Part shown: piece by piece, positions 43,941 to 52,690 of the stretch
How positions within the stretch are numbered: the first letter of the stretch is position 1
How the letters are laid out: every line of letters starts with the position of its first letter
DNA from: Streptomyces sp. NBS 14/10
Lineage (GTDB): Bacteria; Actinomycetota; Actinomycetes; Streptomycetales; Streptomycetaceae
Direction: 5' to 3'
Length of the DNA: 64,000 bases
Assembly: GCF_002224125.1 (NCBI RefSeq)
Contig: NZ_NCSM01000013.1
Location: 155,434 to 219,433, forward strand
Notes under the pieces: model-generated
What the model saw: the letters and a program-made list of their open reading frames with translations, nothing else
The model's database searches: none
What the model was told of the DNA's origin: nothing
Made by a program: the position numbers and the translations under genes

Positions 43941-43970
43941 CGACGTAACGACGTAACGACGCGTAACGAC
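43938..43970. repeat. Short tandem repeat after metG
   Basis: Several copies of TAACGACG (one interrupted) between the metG stop and its terminator. Confidence 0.6.
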
Positions 43971-44004
43971 GAAGGGGTGGCGGGCCCGGCCCGCCACCCC
44001 TTCG
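43970..44004. terminator. Perfect 16-bp hairpin after metG
   Basis: CGAAGGGGTGGCGGGC and its exact complement around a CCG loop. Confidence 0.9.
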
Positions 44005-44086
44005 CGCCGTTGATCGCTCGACAACCGTTCGTTTAACGCGTTCGACCAACCTGTGGAGTCCATTCATAGGGAAGTCGAGGAGCGCA

Positions 44087-44503
44087 GTGCCCGACGCACC
44101 ACGTGTCACAGTGACGGTCCACGGCCCCGACCCGCTCTCGCGGGCCGGGGTCGTACGTCATCTGCGGCACCAGCCCACCGTCGAACTGATCCACCGTCCG
44201 CGTCCGTTCAGCGACGAGCCGCGCGGCACCGTCGCCATCATGCTCGCCGAACGCCTTGACGCCCGCGCGGGCGCCGAGCTGCGCCGTCTGGTGCGGGGCG
44301 GCGAGCAGCGGGTGGTGCTGGTCACGGGCGAGTTGCGCGAGACGGAGCTGATGACGGTCGTGGAGTACGGCGTACGGGCCGTGCTGTGGCAGCACCGGGC
44401 CACGCCAAGACGTCTGCTGCGCGCCGTACACCGGGCCGCCCGCGCGGAGCGGACGGATCCGTGCGGTGTGGACCAGCGGCTGACCGAGCACTTCGTGTAC
44501 TAG
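44087..44503 (+). CDS. Receiver-like protein without an output domain
   Basis: 138 residues, GTG start at 44087 with GAGGAGC upstream. It resembles the receiver part of LuxR/NarL-type regulators of Streptomyces (VTVHGPDPLSRAGVVRHLRHQ, RVVLVTGELRETELMTVVEYGVRAVLW, TPRRLLRAVHRAARAE). The phospho-acceptor Asp is not clear: the expected position reads IMLAERLD. It ends before a helix-turn-helix would begin, so it is either a truncated regulator or a free-standing receiver that titrates a partner. Confidence 0.75.
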   Translation: MPDAPRVTVTVHGPDPLSRAGVVRHLRHQPTVELIHRPRPFSDEPRGTVAIMLAERLDARAGAELRRLVRGGEQRVVLVTGELRETELMTVVEYGVRAVLWQHRATPRRLLRAVHRAARAERTDPCGVDQRLTEHFVY

Positions 44504-44630
44504 TTTCGGATACATCGGATACATACGAACGAGTGAGACGCAGGTCACACTCAACTGGCCGGCTGGCCGTCACATCTCGCCGGGCCGCTCCGTCAGTGCT
44601 GTGTAACGACAACACGGCGAGGAGATCACC

Positions 44631-45104
44631 ATGGACGCCCGTCTCAACTACTACGGCAACTCCGTCGCGGCCAAGTTCGCGAAGTACATCAACTCCGCGG
44701 GCAAGGTCGTCGGCGACTCGACCCTGCCGGCCGCGACGCAGGAGCTGGTGAAGATCCGCGCCAGCCAGATCAACGGCTGCGGCTTCTGCACCGACATGCA
44801 CACCAAGGACGCCACGCACGCCGGGGAGACCTCGGTACGGCTCAACCTGATCGCCGCCTGGCGGGAGGCCAAGGTCTTCACCGAGGCCGAGCGCGCCGCC
44901 CTGGAGCTGACCGAGCAGGGCACCCGTATCGCCGACGCGGCCGGCGGTGTCACCGACGAGGCCTGGGCGAACGCCGCCAAGCACTACGACGAGGACCAGC
45001 TCGCCGCCCTGGTGTCCCTGATCGCCCTGATCAACGCCTACAACCGGATGAACGTGATCATCCAGCAGCCCGCCGGCGACTACCAGCCCGGCCAGTTCGG
45101 CTGA
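44631..45104 (+). CDS. Carboxymuconolactone decarboxylase-family (AhpD-like) protein
   Basis: 157 residues. All-alpha AhpD-like fold with the redox pair CGFC in QINGCGFCTDMHTKDATHAG (Cys about 51 and 54), and the preceding Glu/Lys in QELVKIRAS. AhpD-like proteins reduce peroxides through the CxxC pair. The ribosome-binding site GAGGAGA precedes ATG. It stands alone with its own terminator. Confidence 0.93.
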   Translation: MDARLNYYGNSVAAKFAKYINSAGKVVGDSTLPAATQELVKIRASQINGCGFCTDMHTKDATHAGETSVRLNLIAAWREAKVFTEAERAALELTEQGTRIADAAGGVTDEAWANAAKHYDEDQLAALVSLIALINAYNRMNVIIQQPAGDYQPGQFG

Positions 45105-45136
45105 TCCCGAGCCCCGAACCCCGAACTCGTCACCGT

Positions 45137-45177
45137 GCGCTGTCCGGCTCGCTCTTCGCAGCTGAGCCGGACAGCGC
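45137..45177. terminator. Hairpin after the AhpD-like gene
   Basis: GCGCTGTCCGGCTC and GAGCCGGACAGCGC, 14-bp arms around a 13-base loop. Confidence 0.85.
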
Positions 45178-45200
45178 GGGGGCGGCGGTTCAGCAGCGGT

Positions 45201-45465
45201 CTACAGGTCCGTGCCGTCGTGGGTCGCGTCGGGGTCGACGCCCAGGGTCAGGGTGCCGACGACGCCCTTCTCGATCCGGCCCTTCTTGTACTTCAGGGTG
45301 AGCAGCCCGCCCTGGGTCCCGTTGCCGGGGTGGATCGTGTCCTCGTAAGAAGAGCTGGCCGGTGTGGCAGGTGTGGCCGCCCTCGTACCCGGAGTCGGTG
45401 AGGGCGCCGCCGACGCCTGAACCGTGTGGCGCGACCCGACCGGTGAAATCCCGCGGCATCAGTTG
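45201..45465 (-). pseudogene. Remnant of an intradiol ring-cleavage dioxygenase
   Basis: The reverse strand encodes about 85 codons resembling the C-terminal part of an intradiol dioxygenase-like protein: SGYEGGHTCHTGQLF, then a frameshift, then YEDTIHPGNGTQGG and LTLGVDPDATHDGTDL with a TAG stop. The first piece holds a His of the iron site. One extra T at about 45350 (CTCTTCTTACGAG) breaks the frame. Nothing upstream of the fragment continues the gene, so most of it has been deleted, replaced now by the promoter of the neighbouring toxin-antitoxin pair. Confidence 0.7.
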
Positions 45466-45475
45466 AGGCACGCTC

Positions 45476-45504
45476 CGGACAATTGGTATTCCGGTCAGTA
45501 TACT
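45476..45504 (+). promoter_or_regulatory. Promoter of a leaderless antitoxin gene
   Basis: CGGACA (-35) and TATACT (-10, 45499-45504) with a 17-base spacer. The expected start of transcription falls at or next to the GTG at 45511, so the mRNA is leaderless; no ribosome-binding site is present. Confidence 0.6.
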
Positions 45505-45510
45505 TTCGTC

Positions 45511-45795
45511 GTGGACACCACCATCAAGGTCGACTCCAAGACGCGCGACCGGCTCGCCGCCATAGCTCGAGCCCGTGGCACCACGATGCGCGCCCTGCTG
45601 GACGAATACGCCGCAGCCACCCTCACCCCCCAGGAGCTCCAAGAGCGCGCCAACCGAACGCGCGCGTTCCTGGAAGCGGAGTTCGGGCATCGCCTCAGCG
45701 ACCAGGACACTGAGGCGCTTCGCGACACCATGCGCGCGGCGCAGGCCGCCCATCGGAAGGCTCTGCGGGACTCCGGAGCGAGCGAGGCGGCTTGA
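45511..45795 (+). CDS. Ribbon-helix-helix antitoxin (VapB-like)
   Basis: 94 residues, GTG start at 45511 with no ribosome-binding site; the -10 box ends 6 bases before, so the transcript is probably leaderless. The N-terminus is a ribbon-helix-helix DNA-binding fold (DTTIKVDSKTRDRLAAIARARGTTMRALLDEYA). The C-terminal helix likely binds the toxin. Overlaps the toxin gene by 4 bp (TTGA). Confidence 0.85.
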   Translation: MDTTIKVDSKTRDRLAAIARARGTTMRALLDEYAAATLTPQELQERANRTRAFLEAEFGHRLSDQDTEALRDTMRAAQAAHRKALRDSGASEAA

Positions 45796-46178
45796 ACCTC
45801 GACCACTTCGTCCTCGATACCGATACCCTCCTCGCGCTCGGCGGCGACAAGCAGGTATCCGCCCTGATCCACATCGCCAGCGGCGACGCCTCCATACGAC
45901 TGTGGGTGCCCATCATCAGCGCCCTGGAGGCAGAGCGGCAGCGTGCGGGCATCATCGACTACATCGGGATCCTCGACACCCTGCACACCCTTGACGCCGA
46001 TTACGAGGCCGCGCACTCCATAGCGAACCTGCACCGACGTGGTGTGCCCTACGGAGTGGCCGCGGCCGTGCACTCCGCCCGCGCCACTCTCAGCCGCCCC
46101 GAAGGCGCACTCGTCGCAACGGTTGTCCCAGGCGCCTACGACGAGCTCGGCGTCCCAGTGATGGATCTCAACCGCTGA
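45792..46178 (+). CDS. PIN-domain toxin (VapC-like)
   Basis: 128 residues, TTG start overlapping the antitoxin stop. PIN ribonuclease pattern: first acidic ligand in VLDTDTLLAL (Asp about 9-11), Glu in ISALEAERQR, and later acidic residues in VPGAYDELGVPVMDL. VapC-type toxins cut RNA or tRNA and are held inactive by the antitoxin. The gene sits in a small island between a dioxygenase remnant and an L,D-transpeptidase. The family match is good though conserved residues are fewer than usual. Confidence 0.75.
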   Translation: MNLDHFVLDTDTLLALGGDKQVSALIHIASGDASIRLWVPIISALEAERQRAGIIDYIGILDTLHTLDADYEAAHSIANLHRRGVPYGVAAAVHSARATLSRPEGALVATVVPGAYDELGVPVMDLNR

Positions 46179-46199
46179 TCGGTGCGGGCAGAAACCGGC

Positions 46200-47075
46200 T
46201 CAGCGGGCCAGCGAGATCGCGTCGCCCATCACCACGACGGGGTGCCGCTCCGGGTCCAGGATGAGCAGCAGCTTCTTCATGTGCTTCTTGGAGATGCTGA
46301 CGCAGCCCTGCGTGGGCCCGCCGTGGTCCACATGGAACCAGATGCCGCCGCCCCGCTTCTGGCCCAGCGGCCTGGTCCAGTCGCGCGGGGAGGTGCCCGC
46401 CTTGCGGTTGTAGTTGATGGCCACCACGTAGTCGAAGGACCCGGCGAGCGGTTCGCCCTCGAAGCCGGTGCCGCCGATGGTGAAGCCGCTGGACTGGTCG
46501 TACGACAGCCGGGTGCCGGGGTTCGGGAGGCGGCCGCCCGCGTCGGTGAGGGGGAAGACGCCAATCGGGGAGCGCAGATCGCCGGTGACGTGGTGGTCGG
46601 TCCAGCCCCTGCGGGCGTTGTGCGCGTCCCAGGTGGCGACGGCCCGCCAGTCGGCGCCCGCGGCCATGTCCGGGTCGCCGTCGGGGTTACGCCGCTGGTA
46701 GACCACCGCGGTCGCGCGGGAGGAGTCGCGGCCCTCACCGGTCACGACCACCACCTGGCGGGCGTTCTCGGGCACCTTGGCGAGCGTACGAGGGCCGAGC
46801 CCGGGCAACTGCTTGCGCAGCGCGGCGGTGGCGGGCCGCTGGGCCGTGGTGCCGGGGCCGGGTGCCGCGCTCCCCTGTGCGGCGGCGTCGGTGGCGCCGG
46901 TTCTGGGCTCGGGGCCGCCGGCCGGACCGTCCGCCGACGCCCCGCATCCGGCGAGCGCGGCGATGACGAGGGCCGCCGCGGCGAAGGCCACGGCCCTGCG
47001 GGCGGGCCGGGCCGCTCGTACCGATACGACACTCAGATTGTCATTCACATTCAGGGAACCCGTTGGCATGGGCAC
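46200..47075 (-). CDS. L,D-transpeptidase lipoprotein
   Basis: 291 residues. Lipobox LAGC (Cys about 44) after a long N-terminus, then a Gly/Ala/Pro linker and a YkuD catalytic domain: WTDHHVTGDLRSPIGVFPL, SFDYVVAINYNR, HVDHGGPTQGCVSI with the catalytic Cys and His. It crosslinks peptidoglycan stem peptides or anchors proteins. The signal peptide suggests a start further down (MPMPTGSLN is long); ATG at 47075 is used for want of a better one. Confidence 0.9.
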   Translation of the reverse strand: MPMPTGSLNVNDNLSVVSVRAARPARRAVAFAAAALVIAALAGCGASADGPAGGPEPRTGATDAAAQGSAAPGPGTTAQRPATAALRKQLPGLGPRTLAKVPENARQVVVVTGEGRDSSRATAVVYQRRNPDGDPDMAAGADWRAVATWDAHNARRGWTDHHVTGDLRSPIGVFPLTDAGGRLPNPGTRLSYDQSSGFTIGGTGFEGEPLAGSFDYVVAINYNRKAGTSPRDWTRPLGQKRGGGIWFHVDHGGPTQGCVSISKKHMKKLLLILDPERHPVVVMGDAISLAR

Positions 47076-47136
47076 CTGGTTGCCCCGCGTTCCGCCGGAA
47101 GCGGAAGCGGGGCCCAGAACCGCTACTTTCCGGACT

Positions 47137-48984
47137 CTACTTTCCGGACTCGCCGGCGGACTCGCCCGCGGGCTTGTCCCCAGCCTTCTCGCCGCCCTTG
47201 TCGGCAGCCTTCTCCGCCGCCTGCTTGATCTGCGGCTTGCGGATCGACAGGTGCAGCTCCCGCAGCCGCGTCTCGTCCACCTCGCTGGGCGCGCCCATCA
47301 GCAGGTCCTGCGCGTTGCCGTTGAGCGGGAAGGCGATGGTCTCGCGGATGTTCGGCTCGTCGGCCAGCAGCATCACGATGCGGTCCACGCCCGGGGCGAT
47401 CCCGCCGTGCGGCGGGGCGCCGAAGTGGAAGGCGCGCAGCATTCCGCCGAACTCGCGCTCCACCTCTTCCCGCGAGTAGCCCGCGATCTCGAACGCCTCG
47501 TACATCACATCCGGCTCATGGTTCCGGATGGCGCCCGAGGACAGCTCCACACCGTTGCAGACGATGTCGTACTGCCAGGCCAGAATGGACAGCGGGTCCT
47601 TGGTGCGCAGCGCCTCCAGGCCGCCCTGCGGCATGGAGAACGGGTTGTGCGAGAACTCGATCTGGCCGGTGTCCTCGTTCCGCTCGAACATCGGGAAGTC
47701 GACGATCCAGCAGAAGCGGAAGACGTTCTCCTCGAAGTGTCCGGCCCGGCGCGCGGCCTCGACCCGCACCGCGCCCATGATCTTGGAGACCTCGTCGAAC
47801 TCCCCGGCGCCGAAGAAGATCGCCGTGCCCGGCTTGCCCTCGACCTCGGCGATCAGCTTCTCGACGTCCTCGTCGGTGAGGAACTTCGCGATCGGCCCGG
47901 TCAGCTTGGCGTCCTCGCCGATCCGGACCCAGGCCAGCCCCTTCGCACCCTGCAGAGCCGCGAACTCGCCCATCTGGTCGAAGAACTTCCGCGGCTGGTC
48001 CGCGGTGTCCGGCACGGCCAGCGCGCGCACATGCTTGCCCGCGAACGCCTTGAAGCCGGAGTCGGCGAAGACATGGCTGACGTCCACCAGCTCCAGCTGG
48101 GCCCGCAGGTCCGGCTTGTCGGAGCCGTACTTCAGCATGGCCTCGCGGAACGGGATCCTCAGGAACGGCGAGGTGACATGGCGGCCACCGCCGAACTCCT
48201 CGAAGAGCTCGGTCATCACCTTCTCGATGACCTGGAAGACGTCCTCCTGCTCGACGAAGCTCATCTCGACATCGAGCTGGTAGAACTCGCCCGGCGAGCG
48301 GTCGGCGCGGGCGTCCTCGTCGCGGAAGCAGGGCGCGATCTGGAAGTAGCGGTCGAAGCCCGCGATCATCAGCAGCTGCTTGAACTGCTGCGGGGCCTGC
48401 GGCAGCGCGTAGAACTTGCCCGCGTGCAGCCGGGAGGGCACCAGGAAGTCCCGGGCGCCCTCGGGCGAGGTGGCGGACAGGATCGGGGTCGCCAGCTCGT
48501 TGAAGCCCTGCGCGGTCATCTTCTGCCGGATCGCGGAGATCACGGCGGAGCGCAGCATGATGTTGCGGTGCATACGCTCACGGCGCAGGTCCAGGAAGCG
48601 GTACTCCAGGCGCCGCTCCTCGTTGACCCCGTCCTCGGGGAAGACGGTGAAGGGCAGCGGGTCGGCGCCGCCGAGCACCTCGACGTCGGTGACCTCGACC
48701 TCGATCTCGCCGGTGGGCAGGTCGGGGTTGACGTTCTCCGCGCCACGGGCGATGACCCTGCCGTCCACGCGGACGACGGTCTCCTTGGAGATCGAGCTCA
48801 GCGCCTCGTTCGCCGGGGTGTCGGGGCGGACGACCAGCTGGACCAGGCCATAGTGGTCGCGAAGATCGATGAAGAGGATGCCGCCCAGGTTCCGCCGATT
48901 GTGCAGCCAGCCGGAGAGCCGCACGTCGGTGTCGACGTCAGCGGCGCGGAGCTCGCCGCAGGTGTGGGACCGGTACCGATGCAT
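47137..48984 (-). CDS. aspS: Aspartyl-tRNA synthetase
   Basis: 615 residues. Class II synthetase: N-terminal OB-fold ([14 protein letters not shown], about 20-110), motif 2 [15 protein letters not shown] (about 215), bacterial insertion domain (about 290-410), motif 3 [15 protein letters not shown]. Charges tRNA-Asp. The C-terminal tail (Lys/Ala/Gly/Glu-rich repeats, [20 protein letters not shown]) is extra relative to most bacterial forms. Confidence 0.97.
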   Translation of the reverse strand: MHRYRSHTCGELRAADVDTDVRLSGWLHNRRNLGGILFIDLRDHYGLVQLVVRPDTPANEALSSISKETVVRVDGRVIARGAENVNPDLPTGEIEVEVTDVEVLGGADPLPFTVFPEDGVNEERRLEYRFLDLRRERMHRNIMLRSAVISAIRQKMTAQGFNELATPILSATSPEGARDFLVPSRLHAGKFYALPQAPQQFKQLLMIAGFDRYFQIAPCFRDEDARADRSPGEFYQLDVEMSFVEQEDVFQVIEKVMTELFEEFGGGRHVTSPFLRIPFREAMLKYGSDKPDLRAQLELVDVSHVFADSGFKAFAGKHVRALAVPDTADQPRKFFDQMGEFAALQGAKGLAWVRIGEDAKLTGPIAKFLTDEDVEKLIAEVEGKPGTAIFFGAGEFDEVSKIMGAVRVEAARRAGHFEENVFRFCWIVDFPMFERNEDTGQIEFSHNPFSMPQGGLEALRTKDPLSILAWQYDIVCNGVELSSGAIRNHEPDVMYEAFEIAGYSREEVEREFGGMLRAFHFGAPPHGGIAPGVDRIVMLLADEPNIRETIAFPLNGNAQDLLMGAPSEVDETRLRELHLSIRKPQIKQAAEKAADKGGEKAGDKPAGESAGESGK

Positions 48985-49128
48985 CGTTCATCCAAGTCGT
49001 TTGGGCGGTCGTTGGGTCGGGGCGTCTGATCGGGGAAGCGTACGCACCCTCGAAAAGCTTCTCGGCAAGCGTACCGGCGCCGCGCCCCTCACTGGTAAGG
49101 CCACCGCATATCCCCATATGGTGGCCTA

Positions 49129-51480
49129 ATGCGCACCGAGGATCTGCTCGCCGCCCTCGCGACGGGCCTCTGGCGCTGGGACACCGTCTCGGGCGCCGTG
49201 AGCTACGACGCGGAGGCGGCCCGGCTGGTGGGGCTGCCCGCGGAGCCCGTCACCCTCCCCGAGTCCGCCGCCCGCGCCTGTTTCCACCCGGTGGACTGGG
49301 TGGAGGTCAAGGCGATCGTGAATCTCGCGGTGGCCGAGGGCACCCTCGCCGAGGCCCGGGTGCGGGTCGTGGACGAGAAGGGCCGGGTGCTGCGTACGGT
49401 GCGCAGCCGCTGCCGGCCTGTCATACACGGCGGCGACCCCAGCAGACGGGGCGCGGAGAACGGTTACGACCTGGTCGGCACCCTCCAGGAGGTGCCCGAG
49501 ACGCTGCCCGGCACCTCCGCGGCGACCCTGACCCCGGTCACCGGCGACTGGCGGCGCAACCGCGAGGCGTTTCTGCTGGACGCGGGGCGGGCGCTGGCCG
49601 AGGCGCCCTCGACCGTCGAGGTGCTGCGGGTGGCGGCGGGGCTGTCGATGCCGGGCTTCTCGCCGGACGGGCTCGCGGTCTTCGGGGTCAAGGGCGACCG
49701 GATCTCGCTGATCGGCCGCCACGGGAACCTGGCGGGGGACGAGCCCCCCTGCCCCGCTCAGCCGCTGGACGCCGACTGCCCGGCCGCCGAGGTGGTCCGT
49801 ACCGGCCGGGCGATCTATCTGCCGGGCCCGGACGACTACCGGGACCGGTTCCCGGGCTCCTGGGCGCGCACCCGGCCGGTCGCCCGCCGGGCCTGGGCCT
49901 TTCTGCCGCTGATCGTCGCGGGCCGCACGATCGGCGCGTGGATGGCGAGCTTCGCGCATCCGGTGTCCTTCTCGCCCGACGAGCGCTCGGTGCTCACCAC
50001 GGTCGCGCGGATGCTGGCCCAGGCGCTGTCGCGGGCCTCGCTCCAGGAGACGGAGCGCGAGCTGACGGACGGCCTGCAGCGCTCGATGCTGCCCGCCGAC
50101 AAACCGGCCATCCCCGGTCTCACGGTGGCCGCGCGCTATGTGCCGACGGGCGGCGGACTGCAGGTGGGCGGCGACTGGTACGACGTGATCGGGCTGCCCT
50201 CGGGGCGTACCGCCCTGGTCATCGGGGATGTCCAGGGCCACGATGTGCGCGCCGCCGGGATCATGGGGCAGCTCAGGATCGCGGTCCGCGCATACGCCTC
50301 CGAAGGCCACCACCCCGACGCGGTGCTCTCCCGCGCCTCCCGTTTTCTGGCCGGGCTCACCGAGCCGCCGGGCCCCGGCGGCGAGGCCGCGTACGATCCG
50401 CGCTTCGCGACCTGTCTGTATATGGAGGTGGACCCGGTCGCCGGCACGCTGGACATCGCCCGCGCGGGCCACCCCGATCCGGCGGTCCGGCTCGCCGACG
50501 GCACCATGATGATCCGCCCCACCGCGGGCGGGTTGCCGCTGGGCGTCGACCCGGACACCGACTACCCCACCACCCGGGTGGTGCTGGAGCCCGGCGAGAC
50601 GCTGCTGATGTGCACGGACGGGCTGATCGAGACCGGCGGGCACGATGTGGAGTCGGGCTGGGACCGGATCCGGGCGGTCTTCGAGCGCACGACCCCAGAG
50701 CCCCCCGCCGCCCCGGACCACGCCGCTGCCCTGGACGCCCCAGGCACTGCGGGCGGCACTGCGGGCGGCGAGTCGTACGCCACGGACATCGCGGCCGCCG
50801 TGGACGCGTCGGCAGGTTCGGCCTCCCCCGCCGCCCTGGCCGCGCTGGAAGCCGACGATCTCGACGCGCTCGCCGAGGCCCTGGTCCAGGCGGTGCACGG
50901 GCCGCCGTCCCACCACACCACCGGCCATCTCGCCGACCGCCGCCAGGACGACATAGCCCTGCTGCTGATCCGGCGCGACGCCGAGGTGTGCCTGGTCGGC
51001 CCCGGCTCGGCCCCGGTGCGGCGTACCGCCGCCACGGTCGCCCAGGCCGAACCGGAGCGCATAGCCGAGGCCCGGCAGCAGCTGCGCGACCTGCTCCACG
51101 ACTGGACCGACCACGACCAGGTGGAGTCGGCGGTGCTGATGCTCTCCGAGATGGTCACCAACGTCCTGGTGCACACCGACGGCGACGCGCTCCTGGTCGC
51201 CGAGGTCAGCGGCCGGGCCGGCGCCAGACGGCTGCGCCTGGACGTCGCCGACGGCAGCGACGAACTCCCGCACCGCCGCCGCCCGGGCGAGCTGGCGTCC
51301 TCGGGGCGCGGGCTGATGCTGATGGAAATGCTCGCCGACGCGTGGGGGGTGGACCCACGCGGCGACGGCAAGTGCATCTGGTACGAGCTGTACGAGGCGA
51401 GGCCGGACGGGGCGAGGCCGGACGGGGCGAGGCCGGACGGGGCGAGGCCGGACGGGGCGAGGCCGGACGGTCTCAGCTGA
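49129..51480 (+). CDS. PAS/GAF/SpoIIE phosphatase with C-terminal ATPase
   Basis: 783 residues, no membrane segment. PAS-like N-terminus (about 5-110), GAF domain (about 140-310, AFLLDAGRALAEAPSTVEV), SpoIIE phosphatase (GGDWYDVIGLPSGRTALVIGDVQGHD about 345-370, DDIALLLIR about 605), RsbW-like ATPase (AVLMLSEMVTNVLVHT, GRGLMLMEMLADAWG). The C-terminus carries five copies of ARPDG from a 15-bp repeat. It lies divergent from aspS and overlaps the DyP gene by 8 bp at the 3' ends. Confidence 0.93.
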   Translation: MRTEDLLAALATGLWRWDTVSGAVSYDAEAARLVGLPAEPVTLPESAARACFHPVDWVEVKAIVNLAVAEGTLAEARVRVVDEKGRVLRTVRSRCRPVIHGGDPSRRGAENGYDLVGTLQEVPETLPGTSAATLTPVTGDWRRNREAFLLDAGRALAEAPSTVEVLRVAAGLSMPGFSPDGLAVFGVKGDRISLIGRHGNLAGDEPPCPAQPLDADCPAAEVVRTGRAIYLPGPDDYRDRFPGSWARTRPVARRAWAFLPLIVAGRTIGAWMASFAHPVSFSPDERSVLTTVARMLAQALSRASLQETERELTDGLQRSMLPADKPAIPGLTVAARYVPTGGGLQVGGDWYDVIGLPSGRTALVIGDVQGHDVRAAGIMGQLRIAVRAYASEGHHPDAVLSRASRFLAGLTEPPGPGGEAAYDPRFATCLYMEVDPVAGTLDIARAGHPDPAVRLADGTMMIRPTAGGLPLGVDPDTDYPTTRVVLEPGETLLMCTDGLIETGGHDVESGWDRIRAVFERTTPEPPAAPDHAAALDAPGTAGGTAGGESYATDIAAAVDASAGSASPAALAALEADDLDALAEALVQAVHGPPSHHTTGHLADRRQDDIALLLIRRDAEVCLVGPGSAPVRRTAATVAQAEPERIAEARQQLRDLLHDWTDHDQVESAVLMLSEMVTNVLVHTDGDALLVAEVSGRAGARRLRLDVADGSDELPHRRRPGELASSGRGLMLMEMLADAWGVDPRGDGKCIWYELYEARPDGARPDGARPDGARPDGARPDGLS
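51397..51471. repeat. 15-bp tandem repeat at the end of the SpoIIE gene
   Basis: GGCCGGACGGGGCGA is repeated five times, in frame, encoding ARPDG. Perfect copies imply recent expansion; length variation between strains is likely. Confidence 0.9.
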
Positions 51481-52624
51481 AGAGCCCGGAACCAAGCGGG
51501 TGTTGTTCGTCGAAACCGGGGAGTATCAGGAAGGTCGCGCTGGCGGTCGTGGTCGTGTAGTCCAGCAGGGCGTCCGAATTGTCCATACGGGTGAGGGTGT
51601 TGGTGAAGGTCCGTATGTCGTTCTGGAAGCTGATGAAGAGCAGGCCGGGGGCGGGTCCGTCGATGCTGTAGGAGCGACGGAGCATGAGGCCGACGCCGAC
51701 CGCGGTGGCGTGCGCTCTGCGGGCGTGGGAGTCCGCCGGGACGAGGTAGCGTCCGTCCGGCGTTTTGGCGCCGAGGTCCGGGCCCGAGGCGATGGTGCCA
51801 CCCGAGAGGGGCACGCCACTGGCTCGGCGCCGGCCGAAGACCGCTTCCTGTTCGGCGACGGACAGCTTGGCGAACCGCGGCAGGTCGAGTTCCATGCGCC
51901 GTAATACGGCAAGGGTGCCGTGGGCGACCGGAGCCGGCCCGGCCAGCCACAGGTCGCGTTCCTGTTCCGCCTTCGTGTGGGGGCCCACGATGCCGTCGAC
52001 GAAGCCGAACACGTTGCGTGGCGCGGCAAGGCCCTTGTCCACTCGCACATTCGCACCACGGATTGCGGATTGCCGCCAGCGTTCGCGTATCCGGTCACCG
52101 GCCTGCTCCAGAAGCCCGGCGGCCACGACCGGTACCACCAAGGCGTCGTCGGCGCAGATCTGTATCAGCAGATCGCCGCCGCGTGCCCGGGGGGCGATCT
52201 GCTCGCGGGAGAACCGTGGGAGGTCCTTCGCGCCGGGCAGGGCGGGATCGACCTTGCGCACCAGCCGGGGGCCCACCCCGATCGTCACGGTCAGATCGCC
52301 CGGCTCCAGGCCCATCAGCCGTGCGTCGGCCCCGGTGGTGAATTTGCCGATGGCCTCGCCGAGTTCGGCCAGCAACGGACGGACGGACTTGGCGTCAACG
52401 AGGTCGGCCACCACGGCCAGCAGGTTCCGCTGAGCGGGCTGAGGAAGCGTGATGCCCGCCTGGTAGCGGCCCGTTGGTGACACCGGCGGGGTCGGCGCGG
52501 GGGTGTCGGACCGGTCCGGCCGGGCGGAACTCGATTGGCACCCGGCGGAGAGGCCGACGGCGGTCACAGTGCCGGTGGCACCGAGAAACGCGCGGCGTGA
52601 CGGGCGGGAGTCGGCTTGCTGCAC
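51473..52624 (-). CDS. DyP-type heme peroxidase (Tat-exported)
   Basis: 383 residues, GTG start at 52624. Tat signal SRRAFLGATG (about 9-18) with LSAGC after it, so it may also be lipidated. The DyP core has FGFVDGIVGP, the GxxDG motif with the distal Asp (about 230), and late HATAVGVGLMLRRSY and LLFISFQND segments. DyP peroxidases oxidise dyes or lignin with H2O2; class A members act as EfeB deferrochelatases. No efeUO genes are near. The start codon is inside a perfect palindrome. Confidence 0.92.
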   Translation of the reverse strand: MQQADSRPSRRAFLGATGTVTAVGLSAGCQSSSARPDRSDTPAPTPPVSPTGRYQAGITLPQPAQRNLLAVVADLVDAKSVRPLLAELGEAIGKFTTGADARLMGLEPGDLTVTIGVGPRLVRKVDPALPGAKDLPRFSREQIAPRARGGDLLIQICADDALVVPVVAAGLLEQAGDRIRERWRQSAIRGANVRVDKGLAAPRNVFGFVDGIVGPHTKAEQERDLWLAGPAPVAHGTLAVLRRMELDLPRFAKLSVAEQEAVFGRRRASGVPLSGGTIASGPDLGAKTPDGRYLVPADSHARRAHATAVGVGLMLRRSYSIDGPAPGLLFISFQNDIRTFTNTLTRMDNSDALLDYTTTTASATFLILPGFDEQHPLGSGLFS

Positions 52625-52638
52625 AGTGTGAACTGTGC
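52621..52638. promoter_or_regulatory. Perfect palindrome over the DyP start codon
   Basis: GCACAGT-GTGA-ACTGTGC: 7-bp arms, 4-base spacer. It covers the DyP start and lies in the 66-bp gap to the divergent beta-helix gene. Likely operator, or a translation-blocking hairpin. Confidence 0.6.
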
Positions 52639-52690
52639 CATATCCGTATCGGTGCCTGCGAGTTCATCGGCGTCATGCCAGGATGGGGCC

